DNA from: DATBIO01 sp036556965
Lineage (GTDB): Bacteria > Acidobacteriota > Vicinamibacteria > Fen-336
Assembly (NCBI GenBank): GCA_036556965.1
Contig: DATBIO010000215.1
Span: 1 to 14,282, forward strand
Reading direction: 5' to 3'
Length of the DNA: 14,282 nucleotides
The translations under genes were made by a program, and so were the position numbers. The notes under the pieces are model-generated. The model was not told where the DNA came from and did not search any database. It worked only from the letters and a program-made list of their open reading frames with translations. Of the stretch, positions 1-6,417 are shown piece after piece. Position 1 is the stretch's first letter. The number at the start of each line of letters is the position of its first letter.

Positions 1-794
1 AGCAGGAACGGGGCGACGTACTGCACGCCGCTCGGGAGCCGCGCCTGCAGCGGGATCCCCTGCAGCTTGAGGCGCGCGGTGTTGGGGATGGCGTCCCCGT
101 AGTAGACGACACGGAAGACGGTGTGTGCCAACCCCGCCCCCAGCGGACCTGCCGCCGCCAGGATGGCTCCGATGGCCCGCGGGCGGGCGGCAAGGAAGAG
201 GCCGAGGAGGACGGCCACCACGACCACGCCGTCCGCCCGCGTGAGCACGGCGGCTGCGAGCAGCAGGCCGAGGCACGCTCCCGTCCTGGCGCCGGGCCTC
301 CCGCCGGCGGCGGGAGCCAGGACCAGCGTGGCCGCACCCGTGACGAGGAGGGCGAGCAGGCCCGTCTCCATCCCGAGGAGCGCCCAGTGCGCGAACGGGT
401 ACCAGGCCAGCAGCAGCACGACGGCCGCCGGCGCGGCGGCCGGCCCCGGCGGGCGTAGCCGCGCCACCAGCCTCGGCAGGAGCGCCGCCGTGGCCAGGCA
501 CGCCAGGAGGCCCGCGGCCTGCACGGCCAGCACTCCCCCCTCCCGTCCGAACAGCGCGACGAGCAGGGCCATGACCAGGGTCCAGAGCAGGTTGCTGTAG
601 CCCTCCACCCGCTCGCCGCGGTTGTAGACGAGGCCGTCGCCGTGGGCCAGGTTCCAGGCGTAGCGCATGGAGATCATGGCGTCGTCGGCCAGGCTGGGAT
701 GCGCCTGGCCGTCGCTGCCCACGATCGTCCAGCGGCCGACGAAGGCCGCCGACCACAGCGCGAACAGGGCCAGGGCCAGGGGCAGGCGTCTCAC
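1..794 (-). CDS. GT-C-fold membrane glycosyltransferase, AftB-like (partial, C-terminus beyond window)
   Basis: The 264 codons seen begin with a hydrophobic segment (residues 4-20). It is followed by a DDAMIS motif (37-42), RYAWNL (44-49), and GERVEGYSN (60-68), then several membrane helices and YYGDAIPNT after a short loop. A DD pair just after the first helix, followed by a G-x-G-L-V-x-N-x-G-E-R-V-E-G-Y block, is typical of polyprenyl-phosphate-sugar-dependent GT-C transferases related to mycobacterial AftB. Such enzymes add sugars to surface glycans on the outer face of the inner membrane, with the acidic pair as a likely catalytic or metal site. The GTG at 794 is the only ATG/GTG/TTG between the conserved region and the terminator upstream. 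No Shine-Dalgarno sequence precedes it. The sugar and acceptor cannot be told. The gene is separated from the upstream TPR gene by a terminator, so it is probably transcribed on its own. Confidence 0.85.
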   Translation of the reverse strand, partial: MRRLPLALALFALWSAAFVGRWTIVGSDGQAHPSLADDAMISMRYAWNLAHGDGLVYNRGERVEGYSNLLWTLVMALLVALFGREGGVLAVQAAGLLACLATAALLPRLVARLRPPGPAAAPAAVVLLLAWYPFAHWALLGMETGLLALLVTGAATLVLAPAAGGRPGARTGACLGLLLAAAVLTRADGVVVVAVLLGLFLAARPRAIGAILAAAGPLGAGLAHTVFRVVYYGDAIPNTARLKLQGIPLQARLPSGVQYVAPFL

Positions 795-858
795 CGCGCG
801 AAGCGTAGTCCGAAGCGCCGGCGCCGTCGCACCCGCCAGGGGACGGGCGGAACGAAAA

Positions 859-882
859 GGCGCGGCGGTTTCCCGCCGCGCC
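859..882 (-). terminator. Rho-independent terminator of the TPR-gene unit
   Basis: Read on the minus strand, a perfect 10-bp stem GGCGCGGCGG / CCGCCGCGCC closes a GAAA tetraloop and is followed directly by TTTT. It lies 20 bases after the TAG stop of the TPR gene and before the start of the glycosyltransferase gene. The T-run is short, but stem strength and position fit an intrinsic terminator. Confidence 0.8.
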
Positions 883-902
883 CAGGGCGACCGCCGCCGG
901 CT

Positions 903-2174
903 CTAGAGGGTGGCCAGCCGGCGCTTGGCCTCGGGGAAGGCGAGCGGGCGCTCGATCCCCGGCCACTGCGAGTCGATGATCTGCTGGTACGCCTTCTTGG
1001 CGTCGTCCTTCTGGCCGAGCTTCTCGTACGTGCGCGCCCGCAGCAGCGCCTGGAACGGGTCGTTGGGGTCGGCCTGCTTGAGGTGCTCCGCGGCCTTGGC
1101 GTAGTCGCCGGCCTCCAGCTTCAAGTACCCGGCGAGGTAGTGATAGGCGGGCCAGTACTGCTTGGCCGGCTCGCCGCCGCCCTCGATCATCAGGCGCACC
1201 GCCTCCGCCTCGGCCCAGGCCTCCTGGTGCTTGCCCATGCGGGCCAGGGTGCGCGCCTTGCCGTGGCGCAGGCGCCCCAGCCAGGTCTGCTTCTGGTCCT
1301 CGGGCAGGGTGCTGCCGGGCACGCTCTCGTACCCCTTCTCGTAGTCCTTGAGGGCGACCTCCGTGCGGCCGTTCTCCAGGTTGATGCGCGCCATGGCGTT
1401 CCAGATGAACACCTCGGGGAACTGCTGGGTCAGGCCGTTGGCGCGGTACTCCTCGAGGTAGGTCTCCAGCGACTTCAGCGCGGCGTCCACGTTGCCCTCG
1501 TAGAGGTGGCTGAAGGTGACGCCGAAGCGGATGGCGAAGGGCACCGCGCCCTTGGGAAGCGTCTTCTCCACCGTCTCGTAGGTGGCGCGCGCCTTGCCGT
1601 AGTTGCCCTTCAGCAGGTCGTGGCCGGCCAGGAAGGCCTCCGCCCGCGCCGTCCGGGGGCCGATGGCGCGGGCCGCCTCGAAGGCCGTGCGCGCCTTGTC
1701 CGCCTGGTTGTCCCCGGCGTAGAGCTGCCCGAGGATCATGCGTACCAGGCGCTCGCCCGGGTAGTCCTTGGCCAGGGCCTCCAGCGGCTCGATGGACTTC
1801 TTGAAGTCCACGCCCTGGTTCACGCGCACGTGGACCATGCCCTCGATGAAGCGGCGCTCGCCGTCGGAGGCGGTCTTGGCCAGCTCGCGCGACTTCTCGT
1901 AGAGCTTGAGGGCCTCGGCCTGGTCCGGCGTCACCACCGACAGGTAGTAGGTGCCCATGGCGAAGTTGGGGTCGGCCTGCACCATCTTCTGGGCCAGCTC
2001 GCGGTTGGCGGGGCCGCCCTGGAAGTTCTCGATGCGGCCCTGCAGCTCGGCCAGCAGCGTCTTGGCCTCGGCCGACTTCGTGCTCCACTCGAACCGCCGG
2101 CCCGCGCCGGCGGAGGCCCCCGCGGCCAGCAGGGTGGCGGCGGCGAGCAGGGGGAGAGTACGGATCGTCTTCAT
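903..2174 (-). CDS. Secreted/periplasmic TPR-repeat protein
   Basis: A 423-residue protein starting at ATG 2174. An AGGGAG Shine-Dalgarno sequence lies about 9 bases upstream, and the first residues (MKTIRTLPLLAAATLLAAGASA) form a typical signal peptide. The rest is alpha-helical with repeated TPR-type signatures, for example an A-x-x-x-F-x-x-A helix after GQLYAGDNQADKA near residue 165, GNYGKARATYE, GNVDAALKSLE, GRTEVALKDYE, GDYAKAAEHLK and GQKDDAKKAYQ at the C-terminus. TPR proteins are protein-interaction scaffolds. No catalytic domain is visible, so the partner is unknown. The reading frame stays open upstream to 2498, but that part overlaps the preceding gene and lacks a signal sequence, so I reject a longer start. 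It is the last gene before the terminator and lies 130 bases after the beta-barrel gene, so it may be co-transcribed or have its own promoter. Confidence 0.85.
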   Translation of the reverse strand: MKTIRTLPLLAAATLLAAGASAGAGRRFEWSTKSAEAKTLLAELQGRIENFQGGPANRELAQKMVQADPNFAMGTYYLSVVTPDQAEALKLYEKSRELAKTASDGERRFIEGMVHVRVNQGVDFKKSIEPLEALAKDYPGERLVRMILGQLYAGDNQADKARTAFEAARAIGPRTARAEAFLAGHDLLKGNYGKARATYETVEKTLPKGAVPFAIRFGVTFSHLYEGNVDAALKSLETYLEEYRANGLTQQFPEVFIWNAMARINLENGRTEVALKDYEKGYESVPGSTLPEDQKQTWLGRLRHGKARTLARMGKHQEAWAEAEAVRLMIEGGGEPAKQYWPAYHYLAGYLKLEAGDYAKAAEHLKQADPNDPFQALLRARTYEKLGQKDDAKKAYQQIIDSQWPGIERPLAFPEAKRRLATL

Positions 2175-2255
2175 CGCGTCGTGCTCCCTTAAGTTGTGAG
2201 GAATTGTGTTCCCGACCCCCAGGACGGACTCCAGCTTGCCGGGAAATACGAGGAA

Positions 2256-2283
2256 GGGCGGGGGCCGGTTCCCCATTCCGCCC
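2256..2283 (-). terminator. Imperfect hairpin after the beta-barrel gene, possible weak terminator
   Basis: GGGCG (2256-2260) pairs with CGCCC (2279-2283), and GGGG (2261-2264) pairs with CCCC (2271-2274). One side has a 4-base bulge. On the minus strand it lies about 20 bases after the stop codon of the beta-barrel gene and is followed by TTCCTCGTATTT, which is only partly T-rich. It could attenuate read-through into the TPR gene. The bulge and poor T-run keep confidence low. Confidence 0.3.
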
Positions 2284-2304
2284 GTCGTACAGGATCCTGG
2301 ATGC

Positions 2305-2799
2305 CTAGGGCTGGCGGCGCGAGAGGAGCATCCTGGCGCTGCCCGACGACTTGCCGCCCGCGAAGAACGTCCACTCCTCCTCGACCTGGTCCGTGCCCTT
2401 GATGGCGATCCGAGCGCTGTGCGCGTGGTCGTCCTTGGCGGGGTCCAGGTTGGTGCCGCCCGTGAAGTCGAACACCAGCTCGTCGCCGCGGACCTCACGG
2501 AGCGTCATCTGGGGCTGGTTGCCCTTGGTGCAGTAATGGGTGACCACGAGGTCCTTGCCCACCAGGTGGTACACGTTGAGCATCTCGTGGCCCGTGCCGT
2601 GGAACAGCGTCTCCTTGACGATGGTCCCGCCCGCGCCCACCTCGTAGCGGACGTTCATGGGCCCCGCCATCGACGCCTCGCCCGCGCTGCCCTGCCAGTC
2701 GCCGGCCAGGCTCTTGAGACGGGCGAAGGCCGCGGGCGCGTCCACGGCGGGAGCGGCGCCCGAAGCCGCCGCGGAGAGGAGAAGGGCGCATGCCAGCAT
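2305..2799 (-). CDS. Secreted small beta-barrel (calycin/DUF1579-like) protein
   Basis: A 164-residue protein with a signal peptide (about residues 1-20, MLACALLLSAAASGAAPAVDA-type). It has a short helix (FARLKSLAG) leading into GDWQG and then alternating beta strands: GGTIVKETLFHG, MLNVYHLVGKDLVVTHYC, QPQMTLREV, DELVFDFTGGTNLDP, EEEWTFFAGGK. The L-x-G-x-W opening followed by strands of this length resembles small calycin-type barrels of the DUF1579 kind, but I cannot name the exact family. Start choice is firm: ATG 2799 has a perfect AGGAGG six bases upstream, and the longer reading to 2859 would overlap the upstream gene and bury the signal peptide. The Shine-Dalgarno overlaps the stop codon of the preceding membrane-protein gene, so the two are probably translated together. 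Ligand and role are unknown. Confidence 0.8.
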   Translation of the reverse strand: MLACALLLSAAASGAAPAVDAPAAFARLKSLAGDWQGSAGEASMAGPMNVRYEVGAGGTIVKETLFHGTGHEMLNVYHLVGKDLVVTHYCTKGNQPQMTLREVRGDELVFDFTGGTNLDPAKDDHAHSARIAIKGTDQVEEEWTFFAGGKSSGSARMLLSRRQP

Positions 2800-2805
2800 G
2801 TGGTT

Positions 2806-2811
2806 CCTCCT
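2806..2811 (-). promoter_or_regulatory. Shine-Dalgarno AGGAGG overlapping the upstream stop codon
   Basis: The consensus AGGAGG (minus strand) sits six bases before ATG 2799. It shares two bases with the TAG stop (2812-2810) of the membrane-protein gene. It fixes the start of the beta-barrel gene and suggests coupled translation of the pair. Confidence 0.85.
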
Positions 2812-3163
2812 AACGTGCGATGACGGGCTCGGCGGGAGCCCCGTACTTGTAGGTCGCATACCCCACGATCACGCCGAGCACCCCGCCCGGCAGCATGATC
2901 TCCCACGAGTACGGCGACCCGATGGTGATGAGGAAGGCCAGGAAGACGCCCACGGCCAGGCCGAAGAGGATCCCCAGCGGCAGCGAGCGCACCTTCCTGG
3001 CGAAGAAGCCGATGGCCAGGCCCGTGATCACCCCCTTGACGGTGGAGCCGATCACGATGCCGACGATCTGCGGCCTCGTCTCCGGGGCGGAGACGAGGGC
3101 GCTGAGGCCGTCGAAGATGCCGAGGAAGCCCCCCAGCAGCATGGCGAACACGGGTCTGCTCAT
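2810..3163 (-). CDS. Small glycine-rich inner-membrane protein, four predicted helices
   Basis: A 117-residue protein with no recognised domain name. Four hydrophobic, glycine-rich segments are visible at about residues 5-25, 33-55, 61-82 and 88-106. They are joined by short loops, one positively charged (FFARKVRS) and one with SPYSWE. No signal peptide separate from helix 1, no cysteines and no catalytic motif are seen. ATG 3163 is preceded by GGGAGGG about eight bases upstream. The gene is the first of the minus-strand unit and is coupled to the secreted beta-barrel gene, so the two products may act together at the envelope. That link is inferred only from position. It is divergent from the DUF1761 gene with 175 bases between the starts. 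I saw no convincing promoter boxes in that gap. Confidence 0.75.
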   Translation of the reverse strand: MSRPVFAMLLGGFLGIFDGLSALVSAPETRPQIVGIVIGSTVKGVITGLAIGFFARKVRSLPLGILFGLAVGVFLAFLITIGSPYSWEIMLPGGVLGVIVGYATYKYGAPAEPVIAR

Positions 3164-3338
3164 GGCTCGAGCCCTCCCTGGCTCGTCGTCACCTTCCCAT
3201 TACGCGCCCGGCGCGGGTCCTTTGCACGGCCATTCTCCCCCGGTTGGCCGCGGGCCGCGCAAAGGAAACGGCGCCTCCACTTAACAGGACCTCTGAAGGC
3301 GGGCCGCCATCGGCCCGAACGCCTTCGAGGAGGAGTGG

Positions 3339-3737
3339 ATGCCGCCAGTGAACCCCTGGGCGATCCTCGTCGCCGCGCTCTCGACATTCCTCATCGGCGG
3401 GCTCTGGTACTCGCCGCTCCTCTTCGGCCGCCGCTGGCAGGTCGCCGCCGGCCTCTCCGACGAGCGGGCCAGGAGCGGCAACCCCGCCCGCATCTTCGGC
3501 GGCTCGTTCCTTCTCGCCCTGGTCATGGCCGCCAACCTCGGGGCCTTCCTCGCCGGTCCCCCCGACGTCACCTGGGGCATGACGGCGGGAGCCCTGGCCG
3601 GAGCGGGCTGGGTGGCCGCCGCCCTCGGTGTCACCTACCTCTTCGAGCGCCGGCCCCTCGCCCTGTTCCTCATCAACGCGGGCTACCAGATCGTGGCCTT
3701 CGTGGTCATGGGCGCCATCCTCGGCGCCTGGAAGTAG
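3339..3737 (+). CDS. DUF1761 family membrane protein
   Basis: A 132-residue protein with four membrane helices (about residues 5-25, 53-72, 79-100, 107-130). The first helix ends in LWYSPLLFGRRW, the hallmark of DUF1761. It is followed by a short cytosolic segment containing SDERARSG, and the length is normal for the family. DUF1761 has no established biochemical function. The start is ATG 3339 with GAGGAGGAG ending three bases before it, a very strong ribosome binding site. A 6-bp hairpin (3301-3306 with 3311-3316, loop CCAT) lies in the presumed leader. The gene stands alone on the plus strand and is divergent from the 3163 gene. After its TAG stop only a VOC gene remnant follows. Confidence 0.9.
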   Translation: MPPVNPWAILVAALSTFLIGGLWYSPLLFGRRWQVAAGLSDERARSGNPARIFGGSFLLALVMAANLGAFLAGPPDVTWGMTAGALAGAGWVAAALGVTYLFERRPLALFLINAGYQIVAFVVMGAILGAWK

Positions 3738-3770
3738 ACGGCGCAACCCTCGGCGGCCCTGCTCCCACCC

Positions 3771-3872
3771 ATGGGCGTGGCGTTCACCGGCCCCACCGTG
3801 ATACCGGGGAAGGCGCGCCTGGCGCCGTTCAGGGACCCGGACGGCTGCGTGATCCGCCTCGCCGGCGAGGAC
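3771..3872 (+). pseudogene. Remnant of a VOC (glyoxalase/bleomycin-resistance) family gene, C-terminal strands only
   Basis: The 34 codons from 3771 read MGVAFTGPTVIPGKARLAPF and continue with RDPDGCVIRL. This matches the last beta-alpha-beta-beta unit of VOC proteins, where a 'G-V-x-F' strand, a 'T-x-I-P-G-x-x-R-x-A-x-F' strand and a 'x-D-P-D-G-x-x-I-x-L' strand come in this order. The N-terminal three quarters are absent: only 33 bases separate the fragment from the DUF1761 stop. The usual acidic residue after the DPDG strand is replaced by Arg. The frame has no stop of its own and runs on into the antisense of the AraC gene. No Shine-Dalgarno precedes it. It is best read as a truncated, non-functional gene tail. 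A chance match is possible but unlikely given the co-linear motif. Confidence 0.6.
3857..3870. repeat. Perfect 14-bp palindrome CCTCGCCGGCGAGG
   Basis: Both halves match exactly with no spacer. It lies between the 3' ends of the DUF1761/VOC-remnant side and the AraC gene, 30 bases from the AraC stop. It could fold into a short hairpin that helps end convergent transcripts, but no T-run follows on either strand. It may simply be part of the decayed VOC coding sequence. Confidence 0.35.
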
Positions 3873-3899
3873 CGCGGGACGGACACGGCGAAGGAACGC

Positions 3900-4775
3900 T
3901 TAGGTCGCCCGGAGCCGCCGCCCCACGTCGGTGGGCGTGGCGCCCAGGGCCCGGCGGAAGTTCGCGCTGAAGTGGCTGTGGCTGCTGTAGCCGAGGTCGA
4001 GGGCGAGGGCGGTGAGGTCGCCGCGCGCGCCCGGCAGCGTCTCCAGGCCGGCCCGCAGCCGCAGCTGCTCGCGGTAGGCGTGGAGGGTGGTCCCGGTGGC
4101 CTTGCGGAACACCCGGCAGAGCCGGTAGCGCGAGAGGCCGACCTCCCCGGCCAGGCTCTCCAGGGACACGGGCTCGCGGTAGCGCAGGGCCAGCACGGCC
4201 TGCGCGCGCCACGCCGCTTCCAGCTCGCGGGGCGTGGGGGCGGAGGGACGGCGCCGCCACCGCGGCCGCCAGGCGTCGTAGGCGCGGGCCAGCACGCGGT
4301 CCAGGAGCTCCATCACGCGCTCCTCGAGGTCCAGCGCGTCCACGGAGAGGCCGCGCGACAAGGCCTCCACCAGCTCGCGCTGGCGCAGGTAGGTCGTCCC
4401 GTCGCTGGGCCCGTGGCTGAAGGGGAAGGGACGCAGCGGCCGCTCCTCCACGGAAGGGTCGCGCTCGCGTACGGCGTCCAGCGCCGACTCATGGTCCACC
4501 GAGAAGAACTCGCAGCGGTCACCCTCCGGCGCCGCGGGAAGGCGGGTATAGGCCTGCCCGCGGTTGTAGATCGTGACCACGTTCGCGTCCACGGGAAAGG
4601 CCGCCTGGCCCTCGTGCTGGATCCAGAGCGAGGTGCGCGGGAACACGAAGAGGAACCCGTGGGTGGGGCCCGAGTCGCGGAAGAGCGGGTGGGCCGGCGG
4701 GCAGCGCCACGCCCCCACGGTCACGCGGCGGGTGGCGGCGAGGATGCTCTCGGGAGACCGGACCTCGGCGCTCAC
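3900..4775 (-). CDS. AraC-family transcriptional regulator
   Basis: A 291-residue protein. The N-terminal half (about 1-150) carries a cupin-like sensing region with strands such as HGFLFVFPRTSLWI and NVVTIYNRGQAYTR. The C-terminal AraC DNA-binding domain starts near residue 186. Helix-turn-helix 1 lies at 203-226 (VSLESLAGEVGLSRYRLCRV), and helix-turn-helix 2 at about 252-275 (DLTALALDLGYSSHSHFSAN) leads into the usual F-R-R-A-L-G-x-T-P motif. The start is GTG 4775: GGAGGG lies eight bases upstream, and a longer reading to 4949 would cross the divergent promoter region and the neighbour's start. The regulator is divergent from the TPR/DUF1579 gene, the classic arrangement for local control and autoregulation. 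The effector is unknown. Confidence 0.9.
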   Translation of the reverse strand: MSAEVRSPESILAATRRVTVGAWRCPPAHPLFRDSGPTHGFLFVFPRTSLWIQHEGQAAFPVDANVVTIYNRGQAYTRLPAAPEGDRCEFFSVDHESALDAVRERDPSVEERPLRPFPFSHGPSDGTTYLRQRELVEALSRGLSVDALDLEERVMELLDRVLARAYDAWRPRWRRRPSAPTPRELEAAWRAQAVLALRYREPVSLESLAGEVGLSRYRLCRVFRKATGTTLHAYREQLRLRAGLETLPGARGDLTALALDLGYSSHSHFSANFRRALGATPTDVGRRLRAT

Positions 4776-4801
4776 GATGGTCGCCCTCCGCCCCCGGGAG
4801 G

Positions 4802-4831
4802 AGTCTAGACCGCGCGCCCGGGCGCTGTCGC
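4802..4831 (-). promoter_or_regulatory. Putative sigma-70-type promoter of the AraC gene
   Basis: On the minus strand, GCGACA (4831-4826) resembles a -35 box and TAGACT (4807-4802) a -10 box, with an 18-base spacer. The predicted transcript starts near 4795, giving a leader of about 20 bases that still contains the GGAGGG ribosome binding site. The -10 region GGTCTAGACTCC is almost identical to that of the metallopeptidase promoter in this window. Confidence 0.5.
4814..4825. repeat. 12-bp palindrome GCGCCCGGGCGC inside the AraC promoter spacer
   Basis: A perfect inverted repeat abuts the -35-like box and lies entirely in the 18-base spacer of the putative AraC promoter. The position would suit an operator, but GC-only palindromes arise easily in such GC-rich DNA. 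Confidence 0.35.
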
Positions 4832-4929
4832 CCCCCCCTCGCGGCAAATTCCTGATAGCGCGCCGCCAGGCCGCCGCGTCACCATCGCTTCGCTGGCCCG
4901 TCCCGAGACCCGAGGCCGGAGGAACCGCC

Positions 4930-5865
4930 ATGCGCCTGCCCTTGATCACGCCCGTGCTCCTCGCCGCCGGCCTGGCCGCGGCTCATGCCCCCGCCCAGAC
5001 GACCGCGGAGGCGGCCGACCGCGCCTTCCAGGCCCAGGACTGGGCGGCGGCGGCCAAGGCCTACGCGGAGCGGGCGCGCTCCGCGCCCCCGGACGCCCAG
5101 AACCACTTCCGCCTGGGCCTGGCCCTGCACGGCCTGGGGCGCTACGACGAGGCCGCGCGCGCGCTGGCCGAGGCGCAGAAGCTGGGCTCGCCCGCTCCCG
5201 TGGTGCAGGTCCGCCTGGCGCGCGCCCTGAGCCGGGCCGGCCGCGGCGACGAAGCCGTGGCCGCCCTCGAGGGCGCCGTGCAGAACGGCTTCGCCGCCCT
5301 GAGCCTGCTCGAGTCCGACGCCGAGTTCGCGACCGTGCGCGCCTCCGCCAGATGGCCGGCCCTGCGGACCAGCGTCGACCGGAACCTGCGCCCCTGCGCC
5401 TACGCCCCCGAGTACCGCGCCCTCGACTTCTGGGTCGGCGAGTGGGACGTCATCACCGCTGCCGTCACGCCCGGCGCGCCCGCCCCGCGCAGCCGCATCG
5501 AGCTCATCGAGGACCAGTGCGTGGTGGCCGAGCACTACACGACCCCCGCCGGCTACACCGGGCGCAGCCTCAACGTCTACGACCTGGACGCCAAGAGGTG
5601 GGAGCAGTTCTACGTGGACAACAAGGGCGGCCGCCATCACTACGTGGGCCAGGCCCGCGACGGCAACGTCTACTTCGAGGCGGATGCCGTGCGCTGGGGG
5701 CCCCCGGGCACGCCCGCGGTCAGGGTGAAGATGACCTTCTTCAACCTGGGCAAGGACCAGGTGCGCCAGTTCATCGAGCAGTCGAGCGACGGGGGCCGGA
5801 CCTGGACCGTGGCCTTCGACGGCACCTACCGGCGGCGCGCTCCCGCCGCCGCCGCCACCCCGTGA
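4930..5865 (+). CDS. Secreted TPR + DUF1579-like protein
   Basis: A 311-residue protein with a signal peptide (MRLPLITPVLLAAGLAAAHA, cleavage likely after APA near residue 22). Two to three TPR units follow (about residues 25-125; DRAFQAQDWAAAAKAYAERA, HFRLGLALHGLGRYDEAARA, RLARALSRAGRGDEAVAALE). A C-terminal beta-barrel domain (about 160-305) begins with LDFWVGEWDV. It continues through E-x-Q-C-V-V-A-E-H-Y, GYTGRSLNVYD, WEQFYVDNKGG, and SSDGGRTWTVAFDGTYRR. That order of W-x-G-E-W-D, N-x-Y-D, and D-G-G-x-T-W blocks is seen in DUF1579-type proteins. Ligand and role are not established. ATG 4930 has GGAGGA six bases upstream. The longer open frame from 4573 is antisense to AraC and rejected. 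Its stop overlaps the next gene's GTG. Being divergent from the AraC gene, it is a candidate target of that regulator. Confidence 0.85.
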   Translation: MRLPLITPVLLAAGLAAAHAPAQTTAEAADRAFQAQDWAAAAKAYAERARSAPPDAQNHFRLGLALHGLGRYDEAARALAEAQKLGSPAPVVQVRLARALSRAGRGDEAVAALEGAVQNGFAALSLLESDAEFATVRASARWPALRTSVDRNLRPCAYAPEYRALDFWVGEWDVITAAVTPGAPAPRSRIELIEDQCVVAEHYTTPAGYTGRSLNVYDLDAKRWEQFYVDNKGGRHHYVGQARDGNVYFEADAVRWGPPGTPAVRVKMTFFNLGKDQVRQFIEQSSDGGRTWTVAFDGTYRRRAPAAAATP

Positions 5866-6407
5866 CCGGCCGGCCGGCCCTCGCCGCGCTGGCGGCGGCC
5901 GGCCTGGCCTGCGGCGCGGGCGGCCCCACCCCCGCCGGCACGCCGTCCACCCGCCCGCCCCTGGAGCCCGGCGAGCGGGAGGCGTCGCTCACCTACGTGC
6001 GCGCCACCCCCGCCGACCACTGCTTCGCGCGCTGGCTGGAGACGGAGGGGCGCGGCGCGGGCCACTCCTTCCGGGCCGCCGCGCGGATCCAGCGCGAGGG
6101 CGCGACGGTGCGCGGCGCCCTGCGCGGGCTCGACATCCCGATGACCTGCGAGTTCGAGGGAACGGTGGACGGCGTCGCCGTGCGCTGGCGCCACACGGGG
6201 TGCAGCCTTCCCTGCACGACCTTCTCGCACCCCGCCCTCGCCTGCCCCGCCCTGCGCGTGTGCACGGTGGACCAGCGCTTCGAGGGCCTGGACGACGGGG
6301 CCCAGCTCGCGGGCGCGCTGGCCGTCTCCTGGGACGCCACCGAGCGGGACTCCGGCCTTCCCCGCGGGCGCGTGGACATCGAGGGATCGCTGCGCGTGCG
6401 CCGTTGA
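5862..6407 (+). CDS. Exported Cys-rich protein of unknown function, possible lipoprotein
   Basis: A 181-residue protein I do not recognise. It opens with a hydrophobic stretch (ALAALAAAGLAC) ending at Cys-17. The -3 residue before that Cys is Gly rather than Leu, so lipoprotein processing is plausible but not assured. A proline-rich linker follows, then a compact domain with several further cysteines: ADHC, IPMTC, HTGC-SLPC, ALAC, LRVC. These could form disulfides in the periplasm. The second half looks beta-rich (VDGVAVRWRHTG, LAGALAVSW, GRVDIEGSLRVRR). The start is inferred as GTG 5862, whose GTGA overlaps the stop of the TPR/DUF1579 gene. There is no Shine-Dalgarno, so translation probably depends on coupling. 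The two genes form a unit. Its stop lies only ten bases from the stop of the convergent kinase gene. Confidence 0.65.
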   Translation: MTGRPALAALAAAGLACGAGGPTPAGTPSTRPPLEPGEREASLTYVRATPADHCFARWLETEGRGAGHSFRAAARIQREGATVRGALRGLDIPMTCEFEGTVDGVAVRWRHTGCSLPCTTFSHPALACPALRVCTVDQRFEGLDDGAQLAGALAVSWDATERDSGLPRGRVDIEGSLRVRR

Positions 6408-6417
6408 GGCGGGGCGC

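Noticed and set aside
642..2192. A 516-codon plus-strand open frame opposite the TPR gene
   Set aside because: Low-complexity Gly/Leu/Val/Arg/His composition with no motif. The minus strand carries a signal peptide, TPR repeats, a Shine-Dalgarno and a terminator.
2175..2498. N-terminal extension of the TPR gene upstream of 2174
   Set aside because: It overlaps the beta-barrel gene, has Arg/Ser/Thr-rich shadow composition, and would bury a normal signal peptide.
2657..3970. 437-codon plus-strand open frame across three genes
   Set aside because: It crosses two minus-strand genes and the DUF1761 gene in a different frame and has no recognisable protein features.
4785..4801. Hairpin CCTCC / GGAGG that could hide the AraC ribosome binding site
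   Set aside because: The predicted transcription start (near 4795) would leave one arm out of the RNA, so the structure is not expected to form.
4573..4929. N-terminal extension of the TPR/DUF1579 gene
   Set aside because: It runs antisense through the AraC gene and the divergent promoter. ATG 4930 has a strong ribosome binding site and signal peptide.
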